In this document: piece by piece, positions 8,554 through 18,800 of the stretch | Position numbering within the stretch: position 1 is the first letter of the stretch | Layout: each line of letters opens with the position of its first letter | From: UBA940 sp031547885 | GTDB taxonomy: Bacteria > Bacteroidota > Bacteroidia > Bacteroidales > Rikenellaceae | DNA length: 64,000 nucleotides | Direction of reading: 5' to 3' | Assembly (NCBI GenBank): GCA_031547885.1 | Contig: JAVBRO010000001.1 | Span: 310,001 to 374,000 of the forward strand | Made by a program: the position numbers and the translations under genes | Notes under the pieces: model-generated | The model's input: the letters and a program-made list of their open reading frames with translations, nothing else | Told to the model about the DNA's origin: nothing | Database searches by the model: none

Positions 8554-11196
8554 TTACTGCCATGTAATCGAGTGAGTAGGCGTAGCTGCGTTCATATTGA
8601 GCAGGAGCGTTCCCGTACCCGGATTCCTTGCTTTAAGTTTAAAACTGTAATCCCAGTCTGCTTCGTTAGGATTAGTATCATAGAAGTTCGTACGGCCTAT
8701 CATGACCTTTACATTCCATTCGGCCGCCAACTGCTGGGTATTAACTGTAAAATTACCCCATTTTTCATCCCATTTGCCGCCGTCACCAACGGGGTCGCCG
8801 CCTATGGTGTAGCTCACCCGGAAATGATACCTTTCGTCGTTGTTGGCGTAAGTATGCGATGGGTACTGCCACTGTCCGTCACCGAGATAAGTCAGGACAC
8901 TGCTGTCAGCCCTTGCCAAACCACGATCGAACCACACGGAACCGATGGTGACAAATGTAACCGTAGCCGTATTGAAGTCGGCGGTCACCCTGTACACACA
9001 GGTTGCGGAAGGAGTGGCAATAGTCGAATTAGCGTCTCCGTTGATCAGACTGCTGTTGTTCATGGCGTAGGTTATATAGGTACCTGTTTTGCCGTTGGTC
9101 AGGCGGTATGTACTTCCAGTGGTCATATTGCAATAGTATTCGAATACGCCTTCGGCAGTCTTACGCATGGCTTTGGCGCCGGATATGGCATCGCCGTATT
9201 CGGTACCGACTCCCGAAATATAGACCGCTGTGGGTATTGCAACACTGGTCTGTACGCGGGTAACCGAGAGTTTGCGGATCGCCGCATAGGCGCCCTGGCT
9301 GCCGACTTTGGTGTACACGGTCCAGTAAATATCGCCCGATTGAGCCGGCTGTATACCTGCCGACGCGGCAATTGTGTTGAGGTCCGCATTGGTGATATGA
9401 AGCGACGTGCTCGTCAGGTTGGTACCTTTGCGGGCAATCTCCGTCGTCCCCGCTGCATCCTTGTAGAACACGACTTCATAATTTATGGTCCCTATCGCGG
9501 CTGTACTTGCCGCCCAGGAAAATATTTGCTCACCGGTGCTGGCAAGAGTGAATGCCTCCCCTGCTTCAGGATGGGTAAGCGCACCGGTAGTGATCTCGAT
9601 GGGTGTAAGCGTGATCGTATGGTAATAATTGGTCAGCTCGGGAGACATATATATCATCAGGTCCGCTTTCGAGTTCACATAATCGGCATGGCACTTGAAG
9701 CTGTACGCCCAGTTGTCCCCCGACTTCACGCGCGGAACAACATTGTAATAGCTGCCTGTTTTCGTGGTCGGTTTGCTGGGACTGTCGCTGTTCACATACC
9801 CCCAGATATAATCGGCTCCGTTCTGGACGATATTGAACCTGTAGCGTTCGTCGCCGCCGGTGCCGTCCGTAGTCTGTATGGCTGCGACGCTCCAGACACC
9901 GTTGCCTTCATACACCATGTCCTTGGTGACATTCTGCGACGGGTGGCTGTATTTTGCCGATGTGATCTCTTCGACGGTGACCTTGTAGCTCGCATAGTCT
10001 ACCTTAATATAATAGATGCCTTCCTTTGTCGACGAAATACCGGTCTTTCCGGTGTACAGCTCGTTATTTACAAGGGTGTACTTGATGCCTTCCGACACAT
10101 TGTCGGTGAATCCGTACACACCGCCCGCGGTCAGTTTCGTGTAGATTTCGAATACATTGGCGGAATTCTTGTGCATGACATTGCCCGCGTCGCCGAACTC
10201 GGTCGCGGAACCGAGGATGTAAGTAGCCTCGGGAGCGTCGGGATGATACGGCGCGTTGGGGTCGATCTCTATCACGCAATCGCTGTCGATGTCGACATAC
10301 AACTGCTCGACTGCGCTTGTCGTAAAGGTGAACTCCTGGGACGTGAATGTCTTGGTGATGGTATATTTCCCTGCAACGATCGTGACCTTAAGTTCGTCGG
10401 TCGTAGCGATGTTGAACGGAAGCGACACCAGCCATGCATTGAGAGTCCCGATGGTCATGTTGGCCGGAACGGTCAGCTCCAGCGTGTTGCCTCCGGTGGT
10501 CGGATAGGTCGCGGCGCCGGTGAGGAGGTTGGCGGTGAAGGTCCCGGAAAGGACTTTCGAGGCGGGAGCCTCCAGGGTGATCTTGCTCACGATTTCCGTC
10601 GCAGCCACTTTCTCCGTGGGAGGATATGCGGTGCTGATGCCTGCCGACATGTTGATCATGGCTCCGAGTGATTTGAATCCATAATCGGGCACCTCGAAAG
10701 ACTTCGCGATTACCTCGACACTTTTCGGAACGCCGACCATGAAGCCAGCCGCCGTGTCGAACGACTTGCGCGTCATGTTCTGCGCGGCGGGCATCGTCAT
10801 GCTGACAGCCTTCGGGTCGGCAGCGTTCACATCATACGGAGCGTAAGCGTAAACGGCCACGGTTCCCGTGGTGCCCCCGGCAAAAGTACCGGAGAAAGTG
10901 CCGACACCCGAGGTAACGCCGCCATCTTTAATCGTGAACTGCTTGTTGGTATTGGCTGCGTCGCCCGAAGTGAAAACGCCTATCGAGTTGCCTACTTCCC
11001 AAAGTACGGAATAACTCTCCGTATTGTCTTTGATGACCGCGCGGGTCAGTTCGGCCCCCGGGGATTTAATGGAGACGGAGATGTCTTTTTCGACCGGCTG
11101 CTGGGGGGCCGGCGCGCCGTATTTGACATTCTCACATGCTGCAAATCCTGCTGCGGAAAAAGCCAGGAGTGCAATAAAAAGTCTTCTTGTTCTCAT
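8554..11196 (-). CDS. Large lipoprotein: fimbrillin-like N-terminus plus SusE/F-like modules
   Basis: MRTRRLFIALLAFSAAGFAAC is a lipoprotein signal (Cys21). Residues about 35-310 look like a Bacteroidales fimbrillin/Mfa-like beta-sandwich domain: an ELTRAVI near the start, AVYAYAPYDVN, and TVPANMTIGTLNAWLVSLPF. Residues about 325-440 and 670-780 resemble SusE/SusF starch-binding modules, each opening with a YILGSATEFGDA or YISGVGTEYGDA pattern. Between them lies an Ig-like SusE domain (HPEAGEAFTLASTGEQIFSW). The protein is probably on the outer surface and binds glycan or matrix; this is inference. No SusC/D partner lies beside it, so it looks like a stand-alone surface protein with its own terminator. 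Confidence 0.75.
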   Translation of the reverse strand: MRTRRLFIALLAFSAAGFAACENVKYGAPAPQQPVEKDISVSIKSPGAELTRAVIKDNTESYSVLWEVGNSIGVFTSGDAANTNKQFTIKDGGVTSGVGTFSGTFAGGTTGTVAVYAYAPYDVNAADPKAVSMTMPAAQNMTRKSFDTAAGFMVGVPKSVEVIAKSFEVPDYGFKSLGAMINMSAGISTAYPPTEKVAATEIVSKITLEAPASKVLSGTFTANLLTGAATYPTTGGNTLELTVPANMTIGTLNAWLVSLPFNIATTDELKVTIVAGKYTITKTFTSQEFTFTTSAVEQLYVDIDSDCVIEIDPNAPYHPDAPEATYILGSATEFGDAGNVMHKNSANVFEIYTKLTAGGVYGFTDNVSEGIKYTLVNNELYTGKTGISSTKEGIYYIKVDYASYKVTVEEITSAKYSHPSQNVTKDMVYEGNGVWSVAAIQTTDGTGGDERYRFNIVQNGADYIWGYVNSDSPSKPTTKTGSYYNVVPRVKSGDNWAYSFKCHADYVNSKADLMIYMSPELTNYYHTITLTPIEITTGALTHPEAGEAFTLASTGEQIFSWAASTAAIGTINYEVVFYKDAAGTTEIARKGTNLTSTSLHITNADLNTIAASAGIQPAQSGDIYWTVYTKVGSQGAYAAIRKLSVTRVQTSVAIPTAVYISGVGTEYGDAISGAKAMRKTAEGVFEYYCNMTTGSTYRLTNGKTGTYITYAMNNSSLINGDANSTIATPSATCVYRVTADFNTATVTFVTIGSVWFDRGLARADSSVLTYLGDGQWQYPSHTYANNDERYHFRVSYTIGGDPVGDGGKWDEKWGNFTVNTQQLAAEWNVKVMIGRTNFYDTNPNEADWDYSFKLKARNPGTGTLLLNMNAATPTHSITWQ

Positions 11197-11383
11197 TTTG
11201 GTTGTTAGGTTTTGAAGTGTACGTAAATTTTAGGTCTTTGAGGACAGTATTTATTTTATGAGACTAAATTAGGTAAGTTTCCTGTGCCTGTCACAATTTT
11301 TCAATGACCTTTTCAGTGCATGTCTCGAATCGATACTGCTTTGTTAGGAATCTGTACAAAAATGCGCCTTGCCGTATGGAGCC
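11197..11383. other. Intergenic region, no gene seen
   Basis: This is the leader of the 880-residue lipoprotein gene. On the minus strand TAATTTAG (11271-11264) is one base off the TAnnTTTG -7 consensus and has a TTG 22 nt upstream, so it is only a weak promoter candidate. Plus-strand ORFs here continue as antisense of maeB and are not credible. Confidence 0.4.
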
Positions 11384-11417
11384 AAAAAAACCGGCAAACG
11401 AATATTTACCGGTTTTT
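11384..11417 (-). terminator. Terminator of maeB (A- and T-flanked hairpin)
   Basis: The stem CCGGCAAA / TTTACCGG (one mismatch) has loop CGAATA and is flanked by seven A on one side and five T on the other. It lies 27 nt past the maeB stop in the minus direction and could act in both directions. Confidence 0.8.
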
Positions 11418-11443
11418 CAGAAAGTGTCGGAGCAGGGTCGATC

Positions 11444-13720
11444 CTATTCCTTCAGGTCGCTGTGGGACGCTGCGATCAGCGCAAGGCTCATTACAGAACG
11501 TTCGTCGGCCACCTCGCTCTGCAGGTGGACGTCCTTCCACAGGCCGAGAAGTACGGGACCCGTAATTTCGGCGCCGCCAAGTATGTCCATCATTTTATAG
11601 GCTATATTTGCCGAAGCGGCATTGGGATATATAAGGGTGTTGACCTCGCGGTCGCCGAGCTTGTTGAAAGGATAGTATTCACGGCGCAGATTGACGTCGA
11701 GCGCGATGTCAGCCTTCATTTCACCCTCTACCAACAGCTCGGGATGCTGTTCGTGCAGGATCCTGACAGCCTCGCCCATCTTGACCGAATCGGGCTCGGT
11801 GTCGGTGCCGAAGTTCGAGTTCGACAGCATCGCCACCACCGGCTCGTATCCGAAATGGCGGACAGCCTGCGCAGCCAGAACGGTGATCTCGGCAAGCTCT
11901 CCGGCGGTCGGATTGGCATTGATTACGGTGTCGGCAAAGAACATCGGACCCTTCTTCGTGTTGACTATATGCATGCCCGCCAGCATCTTATTGTGCATGT
12001 CGAATATCTCGCGGACAGGGTCGAGCACGCGGGTATAGCGGCGGCTGTAGTCCACAATTGCGCCATCGGCGTCACCCGCCACCATGACCATAAGTGTGAA
12101 CCATTGGCGCATTCCCATACGGAAAACAGCTTCGTTCAGACTCATCCCCTTGCGGAGCAAACGCTTATAGAGCATCTTACCGTAACGTTCGCGGCGTTCT
12201 TTTTCGGCTTCGCTCGTATAATCGATTATCTCTATGTCGGAAATATTGATATGCTGCTCTTCCGCAATTGTCCTGATATGTGCCGCGTCGCCGACAAGTA
12301 TCGGCTTGACAAGTTTTTCGCGGACAAGCACCGCGGCGGCTTTGATCACGTTCAGATTCTCGCCGTTGCTGAAAACGATCCTTTTCCGCGGTGCTGTTGC
12401 AACCATGGTACGGATACGGCGCATCAACTTGTTGTCGCGGCCCATCCTTTTTTCGAGTTCCAGTTGATAGGCTTCCCAATCGGTGATCTCGTGGCGCGCA
12501 ACGCCCGAACCGATGGCGGCTTTGGCAACGGCGGTCGATATCCTTGCAAGCAGGCGGGGATCCAGCGGTTTCGGGATGAGGTATTCGCGGCCGAACGATA
12601 TGCTCGAGTTGCTGTAGGCCGACGCGACGCTCTCAGGAACCGGTTCCTGGGCCAGTTCGGCAAGGGCGCGCGTTGCAGCGATCTTCATATCCTCGTTGAT
12701 CGTCGTGGCGCGAACGTCCAACGCACCGCGGAAGATATAGGGGAAACCGAGCACGTTGTTCACCTGGTTGGGATAATCCGAACGCCCCGTGGCAAAGATT
12801 ATGTCGGGACGCGAAGCCATCGCATCGTCGTGCGATATTTCGGGATCGGGATTGGCCAGGGCGAACACGATCGGGTCCTTGGCCATGCTTTTGACCATTT
12901 TTTTGGTCAGCACGTCCGCCACCGAAAGGCCGAGGAAAACGTCGGCACCTTTGAGTGCATCTTCCAGAGTGTCGAACGGCGTGTCGACGGCAAATTCCTT
13001 TTTTGCGGAGTTCAGGTCGGTGCGGCGCAGGTTGAGCACCCCCTTGCTGTCGCACATGAGCATGTTCTCCTTCAGAACGCCCAGCGTCTTGTAAAGCTTG
13101 GCACACGACACTGCGGCGGCACCGGCGCCGTTCACGACAACCTTTATTTTCTCTATTTTTTTACCGTTGATTTTCAATGCATTGAGCAGCGCAGCGGCTG
13201 AAATGATGGCCGTCCCGTGCTGGTCGTCGTGCATCACCGGGATATTGAGTTCTTTTTTGAGGCGCTCCTCGATCACGAAACATTCAGGAGCTTTGATATC
13301 TTCCAGGTTGATGCCGCCAAAGGTGGGTGAAATATTTTTCACCGTCTCTATAAAACGATCGGTATCCAAGGCATCGACTTCGATGTCGAACACGTCTATA
13401 TCGGCGAATGTCTTGAACAACAGACCTTTGCCTTCCATTACTGGTTTTCCTGCAAGGGGACCTATGTTGCCGAGCCCGAGCACCGCGGTGCCATTCGAAA
13501 TGACGGCTACAAGGTTGCCCTTGGCAGTGTATTTATAAGCGTCTTCGGGATTCTTTTCGATCTCGAGGCATGGTTCGGCCACACCGGGCGAGTAGGCCAG
13601 GGCGAGGTCAGTCTGTGTGGAATAAGGTTTGGTGGGTATCACCTCGATCTTGCCGGGACGGCCCTGCGAGTGGTACAGGAGGGCTTCACGGCGGCGGCTT
13701 TTACTATGGTTATCCGACAT
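11444..13720 (-). CDS. maeB: NADP-dependent malic enzyme, MaeB type (malic enzyme-phosphotransacetylase fusion)
   Basis: Cytoplasmic enzyme that decarboxylates malate oxidatively to pyruvate, yielding reducing power. At 758 residues it has the MaeB architecture: malic N-domain (about 20-150, with TDLALAYSPGVAEPCLEI), NAD(P)-binding domain (about 160-400, with VVNGAGAAAVSCAKL and FALANPDPEI), and a C-terminal phosphotransacetylase-like domain (about 430-758, RIVFSNGENLNVIKAA...). In the known family the PTA part is regulatory (acetyl-CoA sensing) rather than catalytic. It is monocistronic, with its own -7 element 80 nt upstream and its own terminator. The start ATG is followed by the conserved ALLYHSQGRPGKIEV. 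Confidence 0.96.
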   Translation of the reverse strand: MSDNHSKSRRREALLYHSQGRPGKIEVIPTKPYSTQTDLALAYSPGVAEPCLEIEKNPEDAYKYTAKGNLVAVISNGTAVLGLGNIGPLAGKPVMEGKGLLFKTFADIDVFDIEVDALDTDRFIETVKNISPTFGGINLEDIKAPECFVIEERLKKELNIPVMHDDQHGTAIISAAALLNALKINGKKIEKIKVVVNGAGAAAVSCAKLYKTLGVLKENMLMCDSKGVLNLRRTDLNSAKKEFAVDTPFDTLEDALKGADVFLGLSVADVLTKKMVKSMAKDPIVFALANPDPEISHDDAMASRPDIIFATGRSDYPNQVNNVLGFPYIFRGALDVRATTINEDMKIAATRALAELAQEPVPESVASAYSNSSISFGREYLIPKPLDPRLLARISTAVAKAAIGSGVARHEITDWEAYQLELEKRMGRDNKLMRRIRTMVATAPRKRIVFSNGENLNVIKAAAVLVREKLVKPILVGDAAHIRTIAEEQHINISDIEIIDYTSEAEKERRERYGKMLYKRLLRKGMSLNEAVFRMGMRQWFTLMVMVAGDADGAIVDYSRRYTRVLDPVREIFDMHNKMLAGMHIVNTKKGPMFFADTVINANPTAGELAEITVLAAQAVRHFGYEPVVAMLSNSNFGTDTEPDSVKMGEAVRILHEQHPELLVEGEMKADIALDVNLRREYYPFNKLGDREVNTLIYPNAASANIAYKMMDILGGAEITGPVLLGLWKDVHLQSEVADERSVMSLALIAASHSDLKE

Positions 13721-13799
13721 ACCGAACGTTTTTTAGGGAGTAAAACAAAAGCAGAACGCAGCTCCGAGGAGCCCCGTCTGCAAAAAAAACAAAAACGTT

Positions 13800-13807
13800 C
13801 AAAGTTA
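13800..13807 (-). promoter_or_regulatory. -7 element of the maeB promoter
   Basis: Minus-strand TAACTTTG is an exact TAnnTTTG match 80 nt upstream of the maeB ATG. No clear TTTG is found at the -33 distance. Confidence 0.55.
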
Positions 13808-13853
13808 CGAATTATTCTCGGAATTATGCCGAAAGGCGCCTTAAATTACGAAA

Positions 13854-13890
13854 AAATCCAAAAAAACAGCGCCACACGACCACCTGTGGC
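13854..13890 (-). terminator. Terminator of the CotH-family gene
   Basis: The minus-strand hairpin GCCACA / TGTGGC (8-nt loop) is followed by GCTGTTTTTTTGG. It begins 25 nt after the stop codon. Confidence 0.7.
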
Positions 13891-13914
13891 CGGTTACAAA
13901 TTGTAAGTCACAGG

Positions 13915-15705
13915 TCAATAAGTGTTTATCACTCCGTCGAGATAGGCAATGCGCTGATTGAGCCAGTCCTGCATGTATGTTATCTGCTTGCTGTAAGTTC
14001 GATTGTACTGATCACCCCAGACCCGCTTGTTCTGGGTGGACGAAAGTTCGAGCCGCGCACCCATTTCGCCCACAAAAACCGAGATGTCGGATATCAGCGG
14101 CTTTATCTCGTTCCAACGCTCCTTGTATCTCTTGCGGAACTGCGCATCATCCATCAGCCTGTTGAAAAATTTGAATCCTGTGTCGCTGCCGGTGTAGCCT
14201 CCGGTAAAGAGCCGGTTCGTAGTCCTTCCCCAATATTCATAAGGGGAGCCGTACCCCCAGTCGAAGTCCCAGAGCGGCCCCCATGTCCATTTACCGCCGT
14301 TTGTGCGTTTCCAAAGGTAGGTGCTTTTTGGGTGTCCAAGTTCGGCATTCAGGGTGATCTCGTTTATCAGCATGAAGTCGATGAACGATGCTTCATCCAT
14401 GTAGTCCCGCCATCCGGAGCGCGCCATAACAGCATTCTCCATCTTCTCGTAATCGGCTTTTATACCGGCTATAACGACAGAAGGTGAAGCCGCTTCGGCC
14501 AGATCGGGAGATTTTATATTGACCGGCATGCTGATGCCTGCCGATCTGAATTTGTATTCGTCGTCGTAGTATGAGTCGAGTTCCAGAAGATAGTCGTTCG
14601 TTTCGTCTATTTCCACCCTGCCGGGATTGGCCTGGATCTGTTCGGTCAGCACGTAACTTCCTTTATACGAGCCATTGATGTAGAGTTCGACATGTTCCGG
14701 GTGATTGGTGTACGGAAAGTCTATCCTATGCCCTATTTCGAAAGCTACGGTGTTCATCAGGAAGGTCTGGTCCAGCCAGTTCGCCAGCAGCACCCAGCTT
14801 CGTGCCTTTACATGACCGAGGACTGCCGTTTTGTCGTCGAAGCGGATCCGGTACGGCTTCTTGGAATAATGCCATGTCGAATTTCCACGTCCGCGGATTC
14901 CGGCGGGTGCGGCGGCAATATCGTAGCCATGGTTGGCGTAATTGTCGAGGCTTACGGTAGCCGTGACATAAGTGGTCTTGCTCGTAATATCCTTGCCGCC
15001 CTGAGTGACTACCCTTACCACCGGAAGTCCCGTAGCCTGCGGACTCGACAGACTGACCTTATAGGTGCGTTTTTTTCCGCTTTCCGAGGTCACCACATAT
15101 TCCACATCCCGGGAAAAATCGTTTGCCGTTTTGCCGGACGTCTGGCTGATGCCCTCTACCGTCACTATTTTACCTTCGTGTGCGAAGACTGCCTTTGCCG
15201 AAGTTATATTCTCGATCCACGCGAGTGTCGGCGAGAATTTGATCGTTCCCGCGGTGTTATTTATCGTCCCGGCGTACGTGGTGTTCGCACCGTTCTGCCT
15301 GAGATCCAGGGTGAAAGATGTGATCAGATTATCATTGCTGCCTTCTTCCTGCCCGCCTAAAGGGATTACGGTGTAAACGGCTTTGGCGCCGTTATACCCC
15401 AGAACCACAAGTTTGACTTCGGCCGAAAAATCGAGCGTGACGGATTCGCCGCACAGTTCGCCGCGGTAGTAGACCGCTCCGATTGCGGTGATCCTGGATA
15501 TAATTCGGGAATCCGACGGCAGGTCGCGGTCGAGGGTTATGGTAAGGGCGGTATTGTCTACAACGCCTTCGATGTCGTAGTCGAATCCGTTGCGCCACCC
15601 GTCGATCATGAAGCCGGTGATTTCGGGAAGCGGGCTGGTGGTATCATCCTTCGTACACGAGAACAGCACAAAACACGCACATAGCGCGAGAATAAATCGT
15701 TTCAT
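13915..15705 (-). CDS. CotH-family (spore coat protein H kinase-like) lipoprotein
   Basis: MKRFILALCACFVLFSC gives a lipoprotein signal (Cys17) followed by acidic TKDD, suggesting surface export. Two Ig-like domains occupy about 25-225. The rest (about 235-595) is a CotH domain: GRGNSTWHYSKKPYRIRF, then KARSWVLLANWLDQTFLMN, HVELYINGSYKGSYVLTE and WTWGPLWDFDWGYGSP. CotH proteins of spore-formers are atypical protein kinases; Bacteroidetes versions are uncharacterised, so kinase activity is possible but unproven. The gene is monocistronic, with terminators on both sides. The family call is strong and the role unknown. Confidence 0.9.
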   Translation of the reverse strand: MKRFILALCACFVLFSCTKDDTTSPLPEITGFMIDGWRNGFDYDIEGVVDNTALTITLDRDLPSDSRIISRITAIGAVYYRGELCGESVTLDFSAEVKLVVLGYNGAKAVYTVIPLGGQEEGSNDNLITSFTLDLRQNGANTTYAGTINNTAGTIKFSPTLAWIENITSAKAVFAHEGKIVTVEGISQTSGKTANDFSRDVEYVVTSESGKKRTYKVSLSSPQATGLPVVRVVTQGGKDITSKTTYVTATVSLDNYANHGYDIAAAPAGIRGRGNSTWHYSKKPYRIRFDDKTAVLGHVKARSWVLLANWLDQTFLMNTVAFEIGHRIDFPYTNHPEHVELYINGSYKGSYVLTEQIQANPGRVEIDETNDYLLELDSYYDDEYKFRSAGISMPVNIKSPDLAEAASPSVVIAGIKADYEKMENAVMARSGWRDYMDEASFIDFMLINEITLNAELGHPKSTYLWKRTNGGKWTWGPLWDFDWGYGSPYEYWGRTTNRLFTGGYTGSDTGFKFFNRLMDDAQFRKRYKERWNEIKPLISDISVFVGEMGARLELSSTQNKRVWGDQYNRTYSKQITYMQDWLNQRIAYLDGVINTY

Positions 15706-15805
15706 TGACAGGGCCAGGTTTACGAAGGGGAAGGCAAGATAGCAATAATCCGTGAAAGCGGCAACTGTTGTGCAGATTTTTATTATTACGGCGTATATGA
15801 TATAT

Positions 15806-15840
15806 AAAAGGGAAGCCCCGTCCGCGGGGGACGGGGCTTC
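15806..15840 (-). terminator. Strong terminator of the BACON operon
   Basis: The arms GAAGCCCCGTCC / GGACGGGGCTTC (12 bp, perfect) with loop GCGGG are followed on the minus strand by CCTTTTATATAT. It starts 32 nt after the stop of the 2044-residue gene. Confidence 0.92.
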
Positions 15841-15871
15841 GCCTGGTTTAATATTTCACATTACCGCATCA

Positions 15872-18800
15872 TCAAGGATTATTATTATTCGTCGCATACA
15901 TGGTAAATGTATTAACGGCACCGTTCGGGTAAGTGATTGTGACCGTATAGGACTTTGCAGCAGCATTTCCATTAGTCCAGTTTATAGTATGGCTGCCAGG
16001 ACCGCCGGCCGGAACGGTGTAGCCAATGTTATTGAACGGAGCAGTTCCACCGCCGATACCGTTAACTGAAACAGTTGTTCCTTCAGGCAGCAAGGCATTA
16101 TAGGCAAGTGTAGTGTTTCGGTTACTGCTGCCGCCGCCGCCGGATGGATGGAATACATTGGCTGCAGTGTTGCTGCTGCCGGTGCCAGTAGCACTCCTGT
16201 TTCCACCGGTAACCGATGTGAAGAGACCTCCAGGACCAAAGAAAGTCGTAATGGCCGGAACAGCGAGATAATTCTGGGTAACCACGGTGGAGACAGTGGT
16301 GCCTGCCACAGTGAAGCTGACCAGCCATATTCTCGGAGCATTTCCGCTGTTCGCCGTCAGGTTGAACGATACGGTCTGCTGGTTGGCTGCAAGTGCACCT
16401 GCAGTGGGAGTAAACGTAGCACCGCTTCCGGAGAGATCCTGTACGGTAAACGAACCGGCAGTGATAGCCGTCGAGAGATTGCTCACGACGAAGTTATACG
16501 TACCGGCAGTGTAAGCGTAACTGTTAACAGGAGCTACAACAGCGCCGGACAACGTCACTCCACCCTGAACGATGTAGAAAGAGCAGTTCTGAGTTACAGC
16601 GCCCGCTTTTACCATCGTGAACTTTACAAGACCGACGTTAGGCGTAGAGGTGTTGTTTACAGGGAATACGAAATCGATCGTGCTACCGTTCGCAACAGCC
16701 GATGTCAACCAGGCAGGCGAATCGGTAATAGTACCGACCGTAGCTCCGTCGGAATTTACAGGCGCTGCGTTGAGCGTCGTAGCGGTGGCGGCGGCGGAAT
16801 ATGTATCACTCCACTGCGATGCGACGGCAGGCAGACCGTTCTGCGTAAGGCGATAGCTGATATTCTGGGACTGAGAGCCAACCTTTGTCAGATTGAAGGT
16901 AATGGTCGCACTCCTTGGGAAAATAGTGGTGTTTGGATCGATACCGGTCACGGAAACATTTCCGACAGCATCCACATCGAAAACAGCGCTATCGAGCCAG
17001 GTTCCTGATCCGTTATAGAAGATAGCGGGGACAGCCCCAACAGTCGCACCATTAAGGTCGATAACAGGAGTCGTGATTGCCGAAAGATCGGTAGCCGCAG
17101 GAGCGATAACTCCGGAATCCGGAGTGATGGTAGCTCCGATCAGCGGTTCAGTGTTACCGAAAGCAACTATCTGGAAGTAGATGTTGTAAGGATTGCCGAG
17201 ATTATCTTCGACAACTATCTTGATAGTCTCAGTTGCAGTACCCGTTGTCGGGAAGCTGCCATCGCTCGTGTCGGTAAGAATGTCTATGACATTGCCTGCG
17301 CCGGGAGTTGTGCTGAGAAGCCAGCCCGGATTCGGACCACTGCTCACCCCTGCGCTAACGATCGAGTAACCGGCCGCGAGCGACACATTAGCCTGATAGT
17401 TGTTGCCGTCGGCAACTGTAACTACGACAGGAGAGTTGGTAACCTGCGCAAAGAACGTCGGGGCAGCCGCTGCGGTACCGTCCTGAACAACAGTTACAGG
17501 ATAGCTTGCTACGATATTGCCTCCGTTATAAGCCACAACCTCTATTACAGCCGTGCGGAAAGCAGCACTCATGTTGGGCTGTACAAGCAGGGTGAGCTTA
17601 TTGCCCGAAAGAACAGCGCTCGAAACGAAGTCCAGATCGGTTGCGCTCGCTACTGCCAGCGTCAGGCTCGGATGAACATTGTCAAACTGCGAGAATACAG
17701 TACCGCCGTTCACACCAACTACATGTCTGTCAGGAGCATAAGTGATGTTCGTAGCAAACGTACCCTGCTGGACAACATTGATGGTGAACTCCGATTTGTA
17801 CGCCGGATCGGCAGACGACCTGATGGTCACATTGACTTTACCCGTGCGCGGAGATGTGCCGTTCCATGCAGTATTGGGATAGATCTCCATCGGACTTGCC
17901 GGCGGAACTACAGTGAACCAGTCTCCTTCCTGAGTATATGTGAATATATAAGGAGGATTCGTGAAGCCGATAAGGTCGACAGGCATAGCCGCAGTCGCCC
18001 CGCCGACTGTCGACGAGAAGATGACGGACGAAGTTGCCGGGAATATCGGAGCAAGAAGAGCCTTCTGAACTACAGGAATAGTGATCGTCTGGGTATTATT
18101 GCCGTTATGTACATACAAGGTGATATCGCCGACGAGCGGAGTAGCCGTAGCATTGTCGGCAACCGGGACCGCGGTGAATGTGCCGCCAACAGCGACAGCG
18201 GAAACTGTCAGCCAGCTGGGAGCGACTACGTCGTAAGTGTAGGCGGGATCCGTGTTCTGGATAGTAACGGTCTGTGCAGGAGCCGAAGCGGCAACAAACA
18301 GCAGGCTGTTCGGATTGACATTGGCTGTCGGCATCGCAAGGGTCTGCTGAGTCACCGGAATGTTGATCGTCTGGGTCTTGTCGCCGTTGTGCACATGCAA
18401 GGTGACCGTGCCGGTGCGCGGAGTCGACGCAGTGTTGTTTGTGAGTACAGACACTTCGAAAGTGCCGCCTACAGTAATAGCGGATGTATTTACCCAGTCG
18501 GGAGCCACTATATCATAGGTATAGGCGGTATCCGTGTTCTGGATGGTAACAGTCTTTACTTCAGGAGTAGACTGATCGCCTGCAAACTGAAGGCTGGTCG
18601 GATTGACATTGGCCGTCGGCATCACGAATGTTTTTGCAAACTGCATAACGTTTACCGTAACGTTGACTATCTCGTCGCCGCGGGTAGCTTCGACAAGGAT
18701 AGTACCGAACCTCGGATAAGCGGTATCGTTTACATCTTTACCTACGCTGAACGTATTGGCGGCGCTAACCGCACTCGTGGCAAGCCAGGTCTTAAGCGAC

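Noticed and set aside
8572..10671. A 699-codon plus-strand frame opposite the fimbrillin/SusE-like gene
   Set aside because: Its sequence shows no family features and it mirrors the biased composition of the sense gene; the sense gene has a lipobox, domains and a terminator.
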